From the NCBI GenBank assembly GCA_028571685.1, contig CM053143.1:154994329-155058328 (forward strand): DNA of 64,000 nucleotides, given 5' to 3'. The notes under the pieces are model-generated. The model was not told the origin of the DNA, ran no database searches, and was given only the letters and a program-made list of their open reading frames with translations. Each line of letters begins with the position of its first letter. The stretch's first letter is position 1. This DNA is from Heterohyrax brucei (Eukaryota; Chordata; Mammalia; Hyracoidea; Procaviidae). Below are positions 1 to 9,886 of the stretch, in pieces. The translations under genes were made by a program, and so were the position numbers.

Positions 1-234
1 GTACCCAGCCACAGACTCCTGTCTAGCATGACAGTCAAATGTCGATGAGCTGACATGGATACGCTGTTCCATGCAGCCATGCACTGGGTCATGGCCACCG
101 TGTGGGACCACAAGTGAAATCCTAAATAAGCCAGAACAGGGTTAAAGATGCCCAGTGGAAATTTAACATAGAGGAATGTTCTCTAAAAGATATATATACA
201 GCACAAGCTTCTTAGAACCTAGTCTTTCAGTAGC

Positions 235-262
235 AAAAAAAAAAAGAAAGAAAGAAAAAAGA
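235..262. repeat. A-rich (AAAG)n
   Basis: A11 followed by AAAG units. Confidence 0.8.
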
Positions 263-375
263 CAGCAATCTCCGAAATATAGAAATTACAAAGGCCAAGT
301 ACAAAAATGGAAACTGGTAAGAATATCTGCGAAATATACTATGTTCTCCAGAATAATCTCCATTAGTTATTTAAT

Positions 376-548
376 GAAACCCCTGGTAGTGTAGAGGTTA
401 AGTTCTACAACTGCTAACCAAAAATCAGCTGTTCAAATCCACCTGGTGCTCCTTAGAAACTCAATGGGGTAGTTTTACACTGACCTATAGGGTCACTGTG
501 AGTTGGAATCGACTCGATGACAGTGGGTTTGGGTTTTTTTGTTTGTTT
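376..548 (+). mobile_element. AfroSINE, full length
   Basis: The tRNA-like head, middle and tail are all present; the end is T-rich ('gggttttttt'). Confidence 0.9.
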
Positions 549-858
549 AGTGACAAAGTCCACCAGCTCAGTGTTGTAATTTTCAATCTTCACTCTAACA
601 ACAAAACAAAGAAATGAGAGCAAATACAACAGCCAAGCAAGAGACGGCAATGGAAGCACTCTCCACTGAAAACTGAAATAAGCAATGCTGATTTTAAACC
701 ACTAACTTAAAAGTCCAGGCAGATAGCAAATTATTAAGACAAATGACTAACAGATAAAAAGCAAGCATAGCTACAAACAAAATAAAAAATAAAACTCAGT
801 CAAAGCAGCTCTGATTTTCCCTTGAAAAACCATTTTCAACCCCTTCTCCTTTTACATA

Positions 859-1019
859 AAAACCCTGGTGGCATAGTGGTTATTAAGTGATACATCTGCT
901 AACCAAAAAGGTCGGCAGTTCAAACCCACCAAGCACTCCTTGGAAGCACTATGGAGCAGTTCTACTCTGCCCTACAGGGTCACAGGGATCAGAATTGACT
1001 CGAAGGCAGGGGGTTTTTC
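859..1019 (+). mobile_element. AfroSINE, full length
   Basis: It begins AAAACCCTGGTGGCATAGTGG and ends at the 'gaaggcaggggg' tail. Confidence 0.9.
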
Positions 1020-1209
1020 TCCTTCTCCACAGGAGGTACGTGACTCTAAAGAGGCTCTAGCAGGGAAATCTAAGTCCATGAAGTTACCAAGATGCACTTA
1101 CACAGTATCATACAGAAAGTCACTGTTACTTTACTGGAAAGCTTTTTTCAAAAAAAGGTTTGTTTCTGTTACTTCGACAAATAATTAAGTCATCTTAAAG
1201 TTAGCAAGA

Positions 1210-1400
1210 AGGAGTGCTGGGGGTGCAATGGTTAAGTGCACTCGGCTGCTAATCAGGGTTCAAAGCCACCGGCCAGCTCCACAGCAGAGAAGACCTGGTA
1301 ATTTGCCTCATAAAGATTGCTACTTAGGAAACCCTGCCAGGCAGTTCTACCTATAAGAGCAGGAATCAATTCGACAGCACACAACACCACCGACATAAGA
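1210..1400 (+). mobile_element. AfroSINE, long form, diverged
   Basis: The extra middle block 'agagaagacctggtaatttg' marks the long subfamily. Confidence 0.75.
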
Positions 1401-1804
1401 CAGCAATAGATAACGTCAGAAGCCCCAGTCCAGTATGTGCGTTATTTGCCATTTAGTGCAGAAAAGTTGTTTTAAACGAAGCTGAGTTCTTTTATTCTAT
1501 GCTTCAGGAAATGGATTAAAATGTAAATACTCTTAGATATGATCTAAAATAACACTCAAGTAGGAGCAGCAGATCAGATGTTCTCAGTACAGATTTTAGA
1601 AGGCAAAGCGATGCTAAAGAACTGGAGAGGGAAAGAAACTCAAGATAATTTCTTTAAACATTAATTTTTTTTCCGCCTAAGGCAGGAGGCCAGGTAGACT
1701 CTTCATTTCTTTGTGATGTGATATGTAAAGATCCAGTCAAGGTCATCCACAGACCCATCTGTTTTTCTGAGTGAATGTGTTCATTTCCTGTCCTGTCTGT
1801 GGTG

Positions 1805-1828
1805 TTTGTGTGCATGTGTGTGTGTGTG
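1805..1828. repeat. (TG)n microsatellite
   Basis: An interrupted TG run lies at the outer edge of inverted-duplication arm A. Confidence 0.9.
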
Positions 1829-2034
1829 TCTGAGTGAACTGAGTGAATGTGTTCACTTCCTGTCCTGGACCCAAACTCAGAACCTTATTTCCCTGTGTTC
1901 ACACATGTATTCTGAGGCATGTTCGTGGTGTTAGGAGAAAACGTAATTTGATGGTCCAAGATATTTCAGAACGATTGAGCTAAACAAGGTTAAACAGTTT
2001 GTCTCACCATAGAATTTTTCAGAGGTCTTAATGC
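1829..2034 (+). repeat. Inverted duplication, arm A (about 205 bp)
   Basis: The reverse complement of this segment recurs at 3137-3341 with about 11 differences by eye (roughly 95% identity). Its outer edge is a (TG)n run at 1805-1828. It is not part of any repeat family I recognise. Confidence 0.9.
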
Positions 2035-2084
2035 CCTAATGTACGACTCAAGCAGGAAACAGGAAATACAGCATTTTCTTAAGA

Positions 2085-2180
2085 CAGTGGTTCTCAGAGT
2101 GAGGTCTGCATAGCTCAGTGAACCAGCATTTCCAAATAGTCCTTGCATGACATTACAGAATGTATGGCTAAAAGATTCGT
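2085..2180 (+). mobile_element. Possible MER20-like hAT fragment
   Basis: The 'agacagtggttctcagagtg' start resembles the ends of old hAT-Charlie MITEs; the rest is too diverged to place. Confidence 0.3.
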
Positions 2181-2303
2181 TAGAAGGCAAGACAGGCCAG
2201 TTGATTTGAATACAACAAAGTGAAAGAGTGCTCTGATATGGTTTCAGACTTCATACTGTAATCAAGATGTATTAAAGAAAATATCCACAATTCTCTAAAA
2301 GAC

Positions 2304-2779
2304 TGTCATGGATTGAATTGTGGCCCTCAAAAAATGTGTGGACCAATTTGGCTAGGTCAGTTCTCCATATTATCTGATGTTCTACAGGCTGTCAACTCTG
2401 CCTCTATCATGGTAAAGAGGGAGAATGGGTATCAGTTGTGTTGGTGGGGCAGGACTGTACTGTGCCTTGAGGCAATCTCTTGGGATATAACAGAAAAAAG
2501 AAGCAAGAAGAGAACTGGGGACCTCATACCACCAAGAAACCAGTGCCGGTACCAGGTGTGTCCTTTGGAGCCAGGGTTCCTAAGCCTCAGAACCTCTCAG
2601 TCCAGGGGAGGACGGACAAAAAGGGACTTCCTCCAGAGCCAGCTGAGAGGGCCTTCTCTTAGAGCTGATGCCCTGAATTTGGGCTCATAGCCTACTCTAC
2701 TGGGAGGAAGTAAACTTCTCCTTGTTAAAGGTATCCACTTGCAGTATTTCTGTTATAGCTGCACTGGATGACTAAGCAA
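2304..2779 (+). mobile_element. Solo LTR, class III (MaLR-like) afrotherian family, copy 1
   Basis: The element starts TGTCATGGATTGAATTG and ends near ATGACTAAGCA, and is flanked by the 5-bp repeat AAGAC (2299-2303 and 2780-2784). Five related copies occur in the window. Length of about 480 bp, TG...CA ends and 5-bp duplications fit an ERVL-MaLR LTR. No internal viral sequence is attached. Confidence 0.75.
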
Positions 2780-3103
2780 AAGACCGTTCAAATATTCCAC
2801 TGTTTTCCCTCTACATATCAGTATAAGGCCAAATTTTCTTCATAAACTTCAATCAAAACAACCCAAGACAAAGCAGAAATGATGGAAAAGCAGATAGGGG
2901 TACCTAAATGTCTTCTATTAACTAAGACATTAAAGAAATTTACAAAACCATGCAAAATCAATATTTTCAATCTAATTTTTTTAAATACAGATATTGCCCA
3001 CAAAAAATGTTATCTGTTCATGTATACAGAGGTTACTACTGTATTTTTAAAGAAATTAATTAACGGTTTTAAATTTTCTGTTTTAATTTTAATACTGCAC
3101 GCA

Positions 3104-3137
<34 letters not shown>

Positions 3138-3138
3138 C
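3104..3138. repeat. (TG)n microsatellite
   Basis: About 17 TG units, interrupted by one CGAG, lie at the inner edge of arm B. Confidence 0.9.
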
Positions 3139-3341
3139 ATTCAGACCTCTGAAAAATTCTGTGGTGAGACAAACTGTTTAACCTTATTTAGCTCGATCTT
3201 TCTGAAATTTCTTGGACCATCAAATTACATTTTCTCCTAACACCACAAACATGCCTCAGAATACATGTGTGAACACAGGGAAATAAGGTTCTGAGTTTGG
3301 GTCCAAGGCAGGAAGTGAACACATTCACTCAGTTCACTCAG
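3137..3341 (-). repeat. Inverted duplication, arm B (about 205 bp)
   Basis: This is the inverted partner of 1829-2034. It is bounded on both sides by dinucleotide runs, (TG)n at 3104-3138 and (CA)n at 3342-3369. The 1.1-kb spacer between the arms holds a solo LTR and unassigned sequence. Confidence 0.9.
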
Positions 3342-3390
3342 ACACACACACACACACACACACACACAGCACAGCACAGCACAGCACAGC
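3342..3390. repeat. (CA)n followed by (AGCAC)n
   Basis: Fourteen CA units pass into four to five CAGCA pentamers that run straight into an AfroSINE head. Confidence 0.9.
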
Positions 3391-3574
3391 AGTTAAGCAT
3401 TAAGACTGCTAACTAAAAGGTCAGTGCTTCAAATCTACCAGCCACTCCTTGGAAACCCTATGGTGGGTGGGAGGCAGTACTACTCTGTATTAAAGGGTAT
3501 CTATGGGTTGAAATGCACTCTACAGAATCACTAGGAATCAGAATCGACTCGACAGCAGTGGGCTTGGTTTGGTT
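3388..3574 (+). mobile_element. AfroSINE with internal tail duplication
   Basis: It has two partial tail segments ('gtatctatgggttgaaatgc' then 'cactaggaatcagaatcg'), and starts in a CAGCA pentamer run. Confidence 0.8.
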
Positions 3575-3603
3575 AGGCAATAGGTTTATACATAAATACA
3601 TAC

Positions 3604-3790
3604 ACGAGGTCTGACAATCTTGTCCATAAATTTAATTGTTCTAACTGCTACATACCTCATTGCTGAGTATCACTATGGTAACCTTCAAAGTACTCCTCTT
3701 GGGAAGCTATGCACTGAAGCCAGCAGCTAGTCCACCCTTCAAAGCAATTTTGGAACTCTGTCTGGAATGCCCACTGCGCATGGTGGCAAG
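3604..3790 (-). mobile_element. Mariner relic, inverted copy of the 3' end
   Basis: The reverse complement of this segment matches 3995-4161, including the terminal 'aggtctgacaat' end. It therefore carries the last transposase codons and the terminal inverted repeat, facing away from the other copy. Confidence 0.75.
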
Positions 3791-3869
3791 GTGGCCAGTT
3801 CATGAACTTAATTGTATAGTTGTCTGTGAGGGAGTTTTTAGCCAGTGAACAAATAACTGTATTGGAACA

Positions 3870-4161
3870 CCCTACCTACCCACCTGATCCAGCCTCCAAC
3901 GAGTTTTTCATTACCCCAAAATAAGGGAAATATTGAAATGAAGACATCTGGATGACATTCAGGAACTCTAATATAACAACAGCTCTGATGGCCATTCCAG
4001 AAAAAGAGTTCCAAAACTGCTTTGAACGGTGGATTAGGTGCTGGCATCAGAGCATAGCTTCCCAAAGGGAGTAAGTACTTCAAAGTGACCATAGTGATAT
4101 TCAGCAATGAAGTATGTCACACTTTTTCTAGGACAAGTTTATAAACTTAATTGTCAGACCT
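3870..4161 (+). mobile_element. Mariner transposase C-terminal relic and 3' end
   Basis: The plus-strand translation holds a YPPDPASNEFF block (third catalytic Asp region of the mariner DD34D core), a KEFQNCFERWIRCWHQ block, and the 3' terminus ending 'attgtcagacctt'. Stops are frequent. The N-terminal half and the 5' terminus are missing; instead the 3' end is repeated in inverse orientation at 3604. Confidence 0.75.
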
Positions 4162-4738
4162 TGTATTTATCTCCCAAATGCTCTTTGGGATTCTTAAAAA
4201 TTTTTAAGAATGAAAGGCTGTCCTCAGATCCCAAACTTTGAGATGCTGTCCTAATGTAACCTTCTTCTGTGGAACACAAATGTTGCAAAACAAAATCTCA
4301 TGGTGTGCTGGTAAAATTATTGCCTCATCAGCCTCTACTCTGTATACATTCTTCAGTGAGATAGTCATATGGTGACAAGAGTTCTTTCTCAAACAGTCCT
4401 TCTGTGCATATGATCCCAGCAGTCAATGCATATCTCTTTTCTGGCAAATGCACTCTATGTTGACCTCATCTGTCTAGAAAGAGCCTTAATCTAGAAAATT
4501 AAATCACTGAGCAAATGGTACAAGTAGCCAAGAGAACTGACAACTCAGGCTGACATATTTCTGCACAGATAATCCTTTATACGAGATAATCCTCTACATG
4601 CGATACAATGCCAGGGATATTCTGAAAATATAAAAAAAATAGCACAGCAGAACCACGGCTAATCTGGTTTACCATTCTGTTTCCAACAACACAAAATCAC
4701 CAATTAAGGTGCCTATGTTACACATCAGTAAACATTCT
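4162..4738. other. No feature recognised
   Basis: AT-rich intronic sequence without recognisable repeats or exons. Confidence 0.5.
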
Positions 4739-4892
4739 GGGGAGCGTTGGTCGCTCAATGGTTAAGAGCTCAACTGCTAATTGAAGGGTCAGCAGTTTGA
4801 ATCTAACCCCCACCCCTTGGAAACCCATCTGGGTGGCTCTCTTCTGTCCTTTAGGTTCACTATGAGTTGGAATTGATTTGATAGCAGAAGAT
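4739..4892 (+). mobile_element. AfroSINE
   Basis: Head variant 'cgctcaatggttaagagctc'; the tail is recognisable but decayed. Confidence 0.8.
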
Positions 4893-5499
4893 ATGTCAAA
4901 TTATTCTCTTATAAAATGAGTGCAATGACAGCCATTTATTACTCTGAGTAATGACGACTTGTGCTTGTAAAAACTGTGTGCAAGCCAAAAGCAACAAAGA
5001 ACAAATTCATATTTCAACCACAGTTTTTCAGAACACAGAATAAGGCCACTTCTCTACTTTGGGCAAGATTAGAAGTCTCAGTTATGGTATTTTGTTATAA
5101 ATCTCTTCTTCCTGTTAGCTCTCTGAAAGATTGGCTAAAAGCCTGTTTTCAGATAACTGCAAAAGAACTTGGGAGTCAAAAATGGAAAGTTCTGAACAAC
5201 GATTTCATGAAAGCCCTGCCTCTCCTCCCACCCCCAACTTGGTACTTGTATAGAGCTTGCCAGGAGACTGTTTCACCCTCTAATTTTCATGCTGGAAGTA
5301 TCCAAATACTGTAGGAACCACTCAGTTTATTTATGCACTTTTTTAATTGCTAGTTTATAAAATTTTATTCAAAGATGACCAGGATATCATCCCAAGGGCT
5401 GAAGCTCCTTATCCCTCCCTCTCTCTTTTTCTTTTAAACTAAGACTTAGAAAGAAATTAGCATACATTTTGCTTCCAGTAAAATTTACTTCAATGAATA
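4893..5499. other. No feature recognised
   Basis: The 117-aa open frame at 4961-5314 has no family resemblance. Confidence 0.5.
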
Positions 5500-5655
5500 T
5501 CTCTTATGGACATAATAGTTCAGGTCCTGTTCTGCCTCATTAGCCCTCCCAGCAATTCTATAATCATCCCCATTTTACAGGTGTGGAAACAGGCTCAGCT
5601 GCCTGAGGCCACCCAGCTCACAGGTGGCAGAGGTAAAACTGGAATCCATCCCCAC
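5500..5655 (+). mobile_element. MIR SINE
   Basis: 'catccccattttacaggtgt' and 'acccagctcacaggtggcag' are the MIR core and 3' blocks. Confidence 0.8.
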
Positions 5656-5756
5656 CCTGCCCATTGGAAATGCACAAATAATAATATTAAATGGCTTATA
5701 ATAACACATCCAACTTTTCAGATCAATGGTAATTGAGATTTCCTGATTAGCCTTTG

Positions 5757-5862
5757 CAAATCCTAGTGGCATGGTGGTTAAGTGCTATGGCTGCTAACAG
5801 AAAGGCTGTCAGTTCAAAACCACCAGGCTCCCCTTGGAAACTCTGAGGCGGTTCTGTTCTGT
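5757..5862 (+). mobile_element. AfroSINE, tail missing
   Basis: Head and middle only, ending at 'gcggttctgttctg'. Confidence 0.8.
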
Positions 5863-5968
5863 AAAAAAGGCCTTACTACACTTGAAGTTTGTGCTAAGCC
5901 TCCTTTCTTTGTCCTCCTGCCATGCCCTAGAGCATGAGCCACCTACTGATGCTTCTCCCTGCCCACCA

Positions 5969-6118
5969 AAACCAAAAAACAAATTCTTTGCCTTCAAGGC
6001 CATTCCCACCCATAGCAACCCTATAGTACAGAGTAAAACTGCCCCAAGGAATGGATGGTAGATTTGAACTACTCACTTTTGGCAGCCGACTTCTTAACCA
6101 CCGCACCACCAAGATTCT
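5969..6118 (-). mobile_element. AfroSINE
   Basis: Faces the copy at 5757 across about 100 bp. Confidence 0.85.
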
Positions 6119-6859
6119 GCCTTCCCACTACCCTCTACTAATATTCCCTCTCCCATTACCCGAAGCAGCAGTCACCGACAGAAGGAGTAAACCAATGAAC
6201 CAAGGAATGAACAACCAAAAGAATAAACCTCCACAGGTCTACTTGGTAATCAAGAAAGTTAATTCCCGGATGAAGCATCTGCACCTTGGACGGCATGCAA
6301 AATAAGCCAGTGGGATGCAAGGAGAAAATGCTAGCATCTCTCTATTTGACATGCGATAAATCTGAACATCTTAGGCTTCCCTAACACTCACATCCTTAAT
6401 CAGTGCCCTGCTAGGCACCCTGGACAAAAAGACAGTATTCTTCAGCTTCAGGGGTTACAAGTGAGGTCTTCATCAGTTTGATTTCTATACAGTGCACCAA
6501 ACTGCAGTTTCTATAGGATCAATGGGGAAAGCAACTGTATGGATTATGTCTGTACTTTTACCTAAATTAATCCTTACAAAATGAGCAACTGGCTTTATGT
6601 AAATCTTGCACAGAACTGCAAATAAAGCTAGTGACAGTGCAAGCCTGAACGATCAGGAAAATGGCAGAGCTGACAACACAGTTAACATCTCTTGTATATT
6701 TTTCATAGCCAAGCCACGAGAGAAAACGATGAGTGTCTAATTGGGTCTGACATGAAGTTGGCAAAGCCCCCTGAAATTATCAATACTCTCTGAAATAGAT
6801 TCATAACCACGACTGTTATAACTTCTGCCCAAGTGAACACTATGTCTTATGAAATTCGC
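6119..6859. other. No feature recognised
   Basis: Unique-looking intronic sequence. Confidence 0.5.
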
Positions 6860-7009
6860 TAACCATCGAGTTGGTTCTGACTCATAGCAACCCTACAGAA
6901 CAGAGCAGATCCTGCTCCATAGAGTTTCCGAGAAGCACCTGGCAGATTCAAACTGCTGACTTTTCAGTTAGCAGACATGGCACACAATCACTATGCCACC
7001 AGGGTTTTG
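6860..7009 (-). mobile_element. AfroSINE
   Basis: Inverted relative to, and about 50 bp from, the copy at 7062, close to the TBC1D1 exon. Confidence 0.85.
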
Positions 7010-7061
7010 CAACTTGTGGCCAGCAAAATTAATAACACTCAAAAGCTTGTTAAAATTCAGC

Positions 7062-7194
7062 TTCAGTGGCTAGGTGCCCTGTGTGCGAACCAAAAAGTCA
7101 ACAGTTTGAATCCGCCGGGTGCTCCTTGGAAATGCTAAAGAGCAGTTCTACTCTGTCCTACAGGATTGCTATGAGTCAGGATCAACTGGATCCT
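7062..7194 (+). mobile_element. AfroSINE, tail cut at exon-fragment junction
   Basis: The tail stops at 'caactggatcc' and passes straight into the TBC1D1 exon duplicate. Confidence 0.8.
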
Positions 7195-7268
7195 GAGGGT
7201 GAAACGCAAAGCCAAACTTGCTCGGGAACAGGCCCCGTGCTGGCGGTGCTGAGCGGCCTCACCTCAGC
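7195..7268 (-). pseudogene. Partial duplicate of the TBC1D1 coding exon (about 74 nt)
   Basis: This intronic stretch matches 7868-7941 of the TBC1D1 exon without gaps over 74 nt, with 8 mismatches by eye (about 89%), in the same orientation and about 670 bp away. It corresponds to roughly codons 45-69 of PTB1. The frame is still open on the minus strand, but no splice sites or start flank it, so I treat it as a non-functional exon fragment. Its lower-coordinate edge abuts the shortened 3' end of an AfroSINE, where a short shared 'atcc' could mark the junction. Confidence 0.85.
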
Positions 7269-7656
7269 GGGCACAGGGTCCACCGTAGCTCTAATGACTC
7301 AGAATCCTCATTTTAACAAAATCCTGAGGTGAGTCACAAGCACACTTCAGTTTCACAAGTCCTGCTTGGGAATACACCTCTTAAACAACAGAAACTCTCG
7401 AACTCCAACATTTCAGCTCTTATTTACAGTGTTAGACAGATCTCTCGGTTGAATTTCTGAACTCATAAACCGACAGCTTCTAATACCTGTTCTCAAACGT
7501 TCTTCAAAACTATAATGAAACCACCCCAACCCACAAACCCAATAAAATCATCTTAGATACGTAAAGCATTATCTGTTTTATTCATTTCAGTATAGTTAAT
7601 TTACTGGACCCCCATACAACTGAAACCTCCCACCACACTTTCAAATCTCCAGCCCA

Positions 7657-7662
7657 ACTTAC
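7657..7662 (-). promoter_or_regulatory. Splice donor of the TBC1D1 coding exon
   Basis: The minus strand reads AAA|GTAAGT, a full consensus match for the intron side. It separates codon 137 (Lys) from intronic sequence that soon leaves the protein family. Confidence 0.9.
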
Positions 7663-8073
7663 TTTTGTTTGGTCATCAGCTTTAAACACATAGCAGATAC
7701 TCTGCAGGCTGGCTGCATCCTCCTTAACCAGACACGCAAAGTAACTCGGGTCGTGACTGTTGTGAATCAGTTTGTGCACACACTGAGGCTTACACTCAAA
7801 TATGCTGGAACAGATCAGTGGGTCCCACTGTTGACTCTTCCCTAGCTCCTGTTCACATCTCAATCCAGAGGGTGAAACGCAAAGCCGAACTTGCTTGGGA
7901 ACAGGCCCCTTCCTGGAGGTGCTGAGTCTCCTCACCTCAGCCACGACCCACGGCAGCATAGGCATGGTGGTCAGAGAGTGCACGGGCAAAGAGCCCACGA
8001 GCTGAAGGCCGAAGTCCACGGAGACCTCGTTAGGGACGGGATGTTTCCTTGCTGTGAACGTTATCGGCTCCAT
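7663..8073 (-). CDS. TBC1D1: TBC1D1 first coding exon (residues 1-137, start of PTB domain 1)
   Basis: The minus-strand frame starts MEPITFTARKH and ends YVFKADDQTK, which I recognise as the N-terminus of TBC1D1. TBC1D1 is a Rab GTPase-activating protein, the paralogue of AS160/TBC1D4; Akt and AMPK phosphorylate it, and it controls GLUT4 vesicle traffic, mainly in skeletal muscle. The family has two N-terminal PTB domains and a C-terminal TBC domain; only the first part of PTB1 is here. The ATG at 8073 has A at -3 and G at +4, and an in-frame TAG lies upstream at 8119-8121, so this start is firm. The exon ends after a complete AAA codon (phase 0), followed by GTAAGT at 7662-7657. There is no frameshift or stop within the 137 codons. 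The remaining exons are not in the window and must lie beyond coordinate 1. Confidence 0.95.
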
Positions 8074-8165
8074 CTTGGGAAAAGTCCAGAAATTCAGCAA
8101 AACGTAGCCACCGTTTTTCTACTTTAGATCAAGCAATCTATTTTACACACTTTCCATGCAGAATC
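8074..8165 (-). other. TBC1D1: TBC1D1 5' UTR part of the coding exon, with splice acceptor
   Basis: Read on the minus strand, a long pyrimidine tract and CAG at 8185-8166 form a strong acceptor, so the exon probably begins at 8165. The 92 nt up to the ATG hold an in-frame stop (8119-8121) and one upstream ATG. At least one more 5' non-coding exon is therefore expected at higher coordinates. Confidence 0.8.
8143..8157 (-). other. Minimal upstream ORF in the TBC1D1 5' UTR (4 codons + stop)
   Basis: On the minus strand ATG GAA AGT GTG TAA lies 70-84 nt before the TBC1D1 start. G follows the ATG, and the -3 base is T (weaker context). It may slightly lower translation of the main frame, or be leaky. 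Its effect is inference; only its presence is seen. Confidence 0.5.
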
Positions 8166-8597
8166 CTGAGGGAGAAAAAGAGAGGCATTCGAATTCAATG
8201 AAGTCATAGCAATACCTATGTTCAAAGAGATATTATTTCAGAAAGAACTTAGGACAAAAAATCCAAATGTAAGAAGAAATGAGTATCAGTCCAAACAAGC
8301 TATTCCACCTAGAAAAAAACTTCCTTGAAATTGTATTACATAGAAAACCTGGCAATTACAGAACTCGTACACTGAATGCAAGTTACAAAAATCCACTGGG
8401 AAATGACTGTTAAACAGAAGCCGTATAGAATCTAACACAGGCAAGCACTACAGAAAATAACACAGCACCATCCTGGCAGCTTTAAACACTATGTATTACT
8501 TAACATACATTTCAAAGAACATTTTTTTAAGATCATCCAATTCAATACAAAAGATTCCCCTGAAAAGGAACTCTTGTGAGAAAAATCTAACATCAGG

Positions 8598-8785
8598 GTC
8601 CCCGGGTGACACAATCTGCAATCAACTACTAATTCAAAGGTTACCAGTTTGAACCTACCCAGGGGCATCACAGAAGAAAGACCTGGCCACCTGTTTCTGC
8701 AACAAAAGTACAGCCAAGACAACCCCATGGAGTTCAGCTCTGCTCTATCACACATGGGGTCATAGTCAAACAGCAACCTGAACTC
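8598..8785 (+). mobile_element. AfroSINE, long form
   Basis: Contains the 'cagaagaaagacctggccac' middle block. Confidence 0.75.
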
Positions 8786-8832
8786 TGCAGTAGAATTAAA
8801 ATCAAAGAAGTTTACTGAAAAAATAAAGTGAT

Positions 8833-9084
8833 CACAGAGTGACCATATTGTATGGGCACTTCATAGTTCTAGGCATCTATAGGAGGTCGTCCTGTTGACC
8901 TCACACTGAAGGAAAGGGAATGAATGAAGAGGAGAAGGATAGGAGACTGTGGGGAAGATAAGTCATGTATGGAGCGGAGAAGATGAGTGTGCTGTCACCA
9001 TGCAGGGAGAGCAGCGGAAGCTGCATGTAGGTTGGCACGCAAACTCATATGGGAACATACATTTTCCTGCAATCATAATAAAAT
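8833..9084 (+). mobile_element. Short L1 3' UTR insertion
   Basis: It matches the last 250 bp of the element at 48241 ('cagggagagcagcggaagct' block). AAAATAAAGTGATC flanks it at 8819-8832 and 9085-9098. Confidence 0.8.
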
Positions 9085-9165
9085 AAAATAAAGTGATCTG
9101 GATAGGGCAGTATTTGCTAAGGGGCCACAAAAGCACTCCACTGGAAGTAACTCTTTACAGAGTCT

Positions 9166-9390
9166 AAGTTCAGAAAATTCTGGTACTTAAAAGGAAAAGC
9201 TCTGATTCATTGATATTACAAAATTACACATTAGCAGACACCACACAATTGTGAGATACGTTAAGCACTGTTTTGTGAATCATAAACTTGGGGTTACTCA
9301 ACAGCTTGTTAACTAATGGGTTATTCTGAGCAAACAAGTATCCTTCCTCAGAGCATGCTGTGAGAGGCAGGCAGGGAAGCCCCAAGGATA
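9166..9390 (-). mobile_element. Candidate 3' LTR block of the ERV
   Basis: This is the partner of 14650-14960, lying beyond the env remnant as a 3' LTR should. The strong divergence between the two would make the insertion very old. Confidence 0.5.
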
Positions 9391-9886
9391 GCCCACTACT
9401 TTGTAGAAGTATCTCCTTGTGCCAAGCATCAAGATTTTGGGTGATCCTTTACACCTCCTTTTTCTGATCAAGATTTTCTACAGAAATTTGCTGACCCCTA
9501 CTGTAAGAGAACCTTTTTCTGCACACACTTTCTTTGTGTTCATGAGACAGCTATCTATTTAAAACATGCTTTTATAATTCTAGATGTTCTCCATGCAAGG
9601 TAGCCAGACACCATATATTCCACCTCTGCCATGCCCTAGCTAGGACCTATGCTTTTGTGATCTTTAAGCAACACTCTGTAAGAGCAGGACTGAGTCAAGA
9701 GGAACATTTGGCAGAGAAGGGCACCGAACCGGGTAAAGAGCTGAGCTAGTCTCTTAAGAATTGCTATTCCTTCAAAGTACACAATCTTTTGCTTAGCAAG
9801 TAGTGTTGCATTATGAGTACAAGCATTCGGCAAACATTTCATAAAACATTTGATTAATCTTCTAATTATTATAGTGATTAAAAGAA

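Noticed and set aside
376-548. tRNA gene from the head of AfroSINEs
   Set aside because: The A- and B-box-like head is tRNA-derived but has no full cloverleaf; no separate tRNA gene was found.
2313-2690. 125-aa plus-strand ORF
   Set aside because: It lies wholly inside a solo LTR and its homologous copies do not keep the frame.
1-7662. Second coding exon of TBC1D1
   Set aside because: No minus-strand frame in this stretch continues the PTB domain; the next exon must be outside the window.
7891-8127. Plus-strand ORF over the TBC1D1 exon
   Set aside because: It is the antisense shadow of the minus-strand coding exon.
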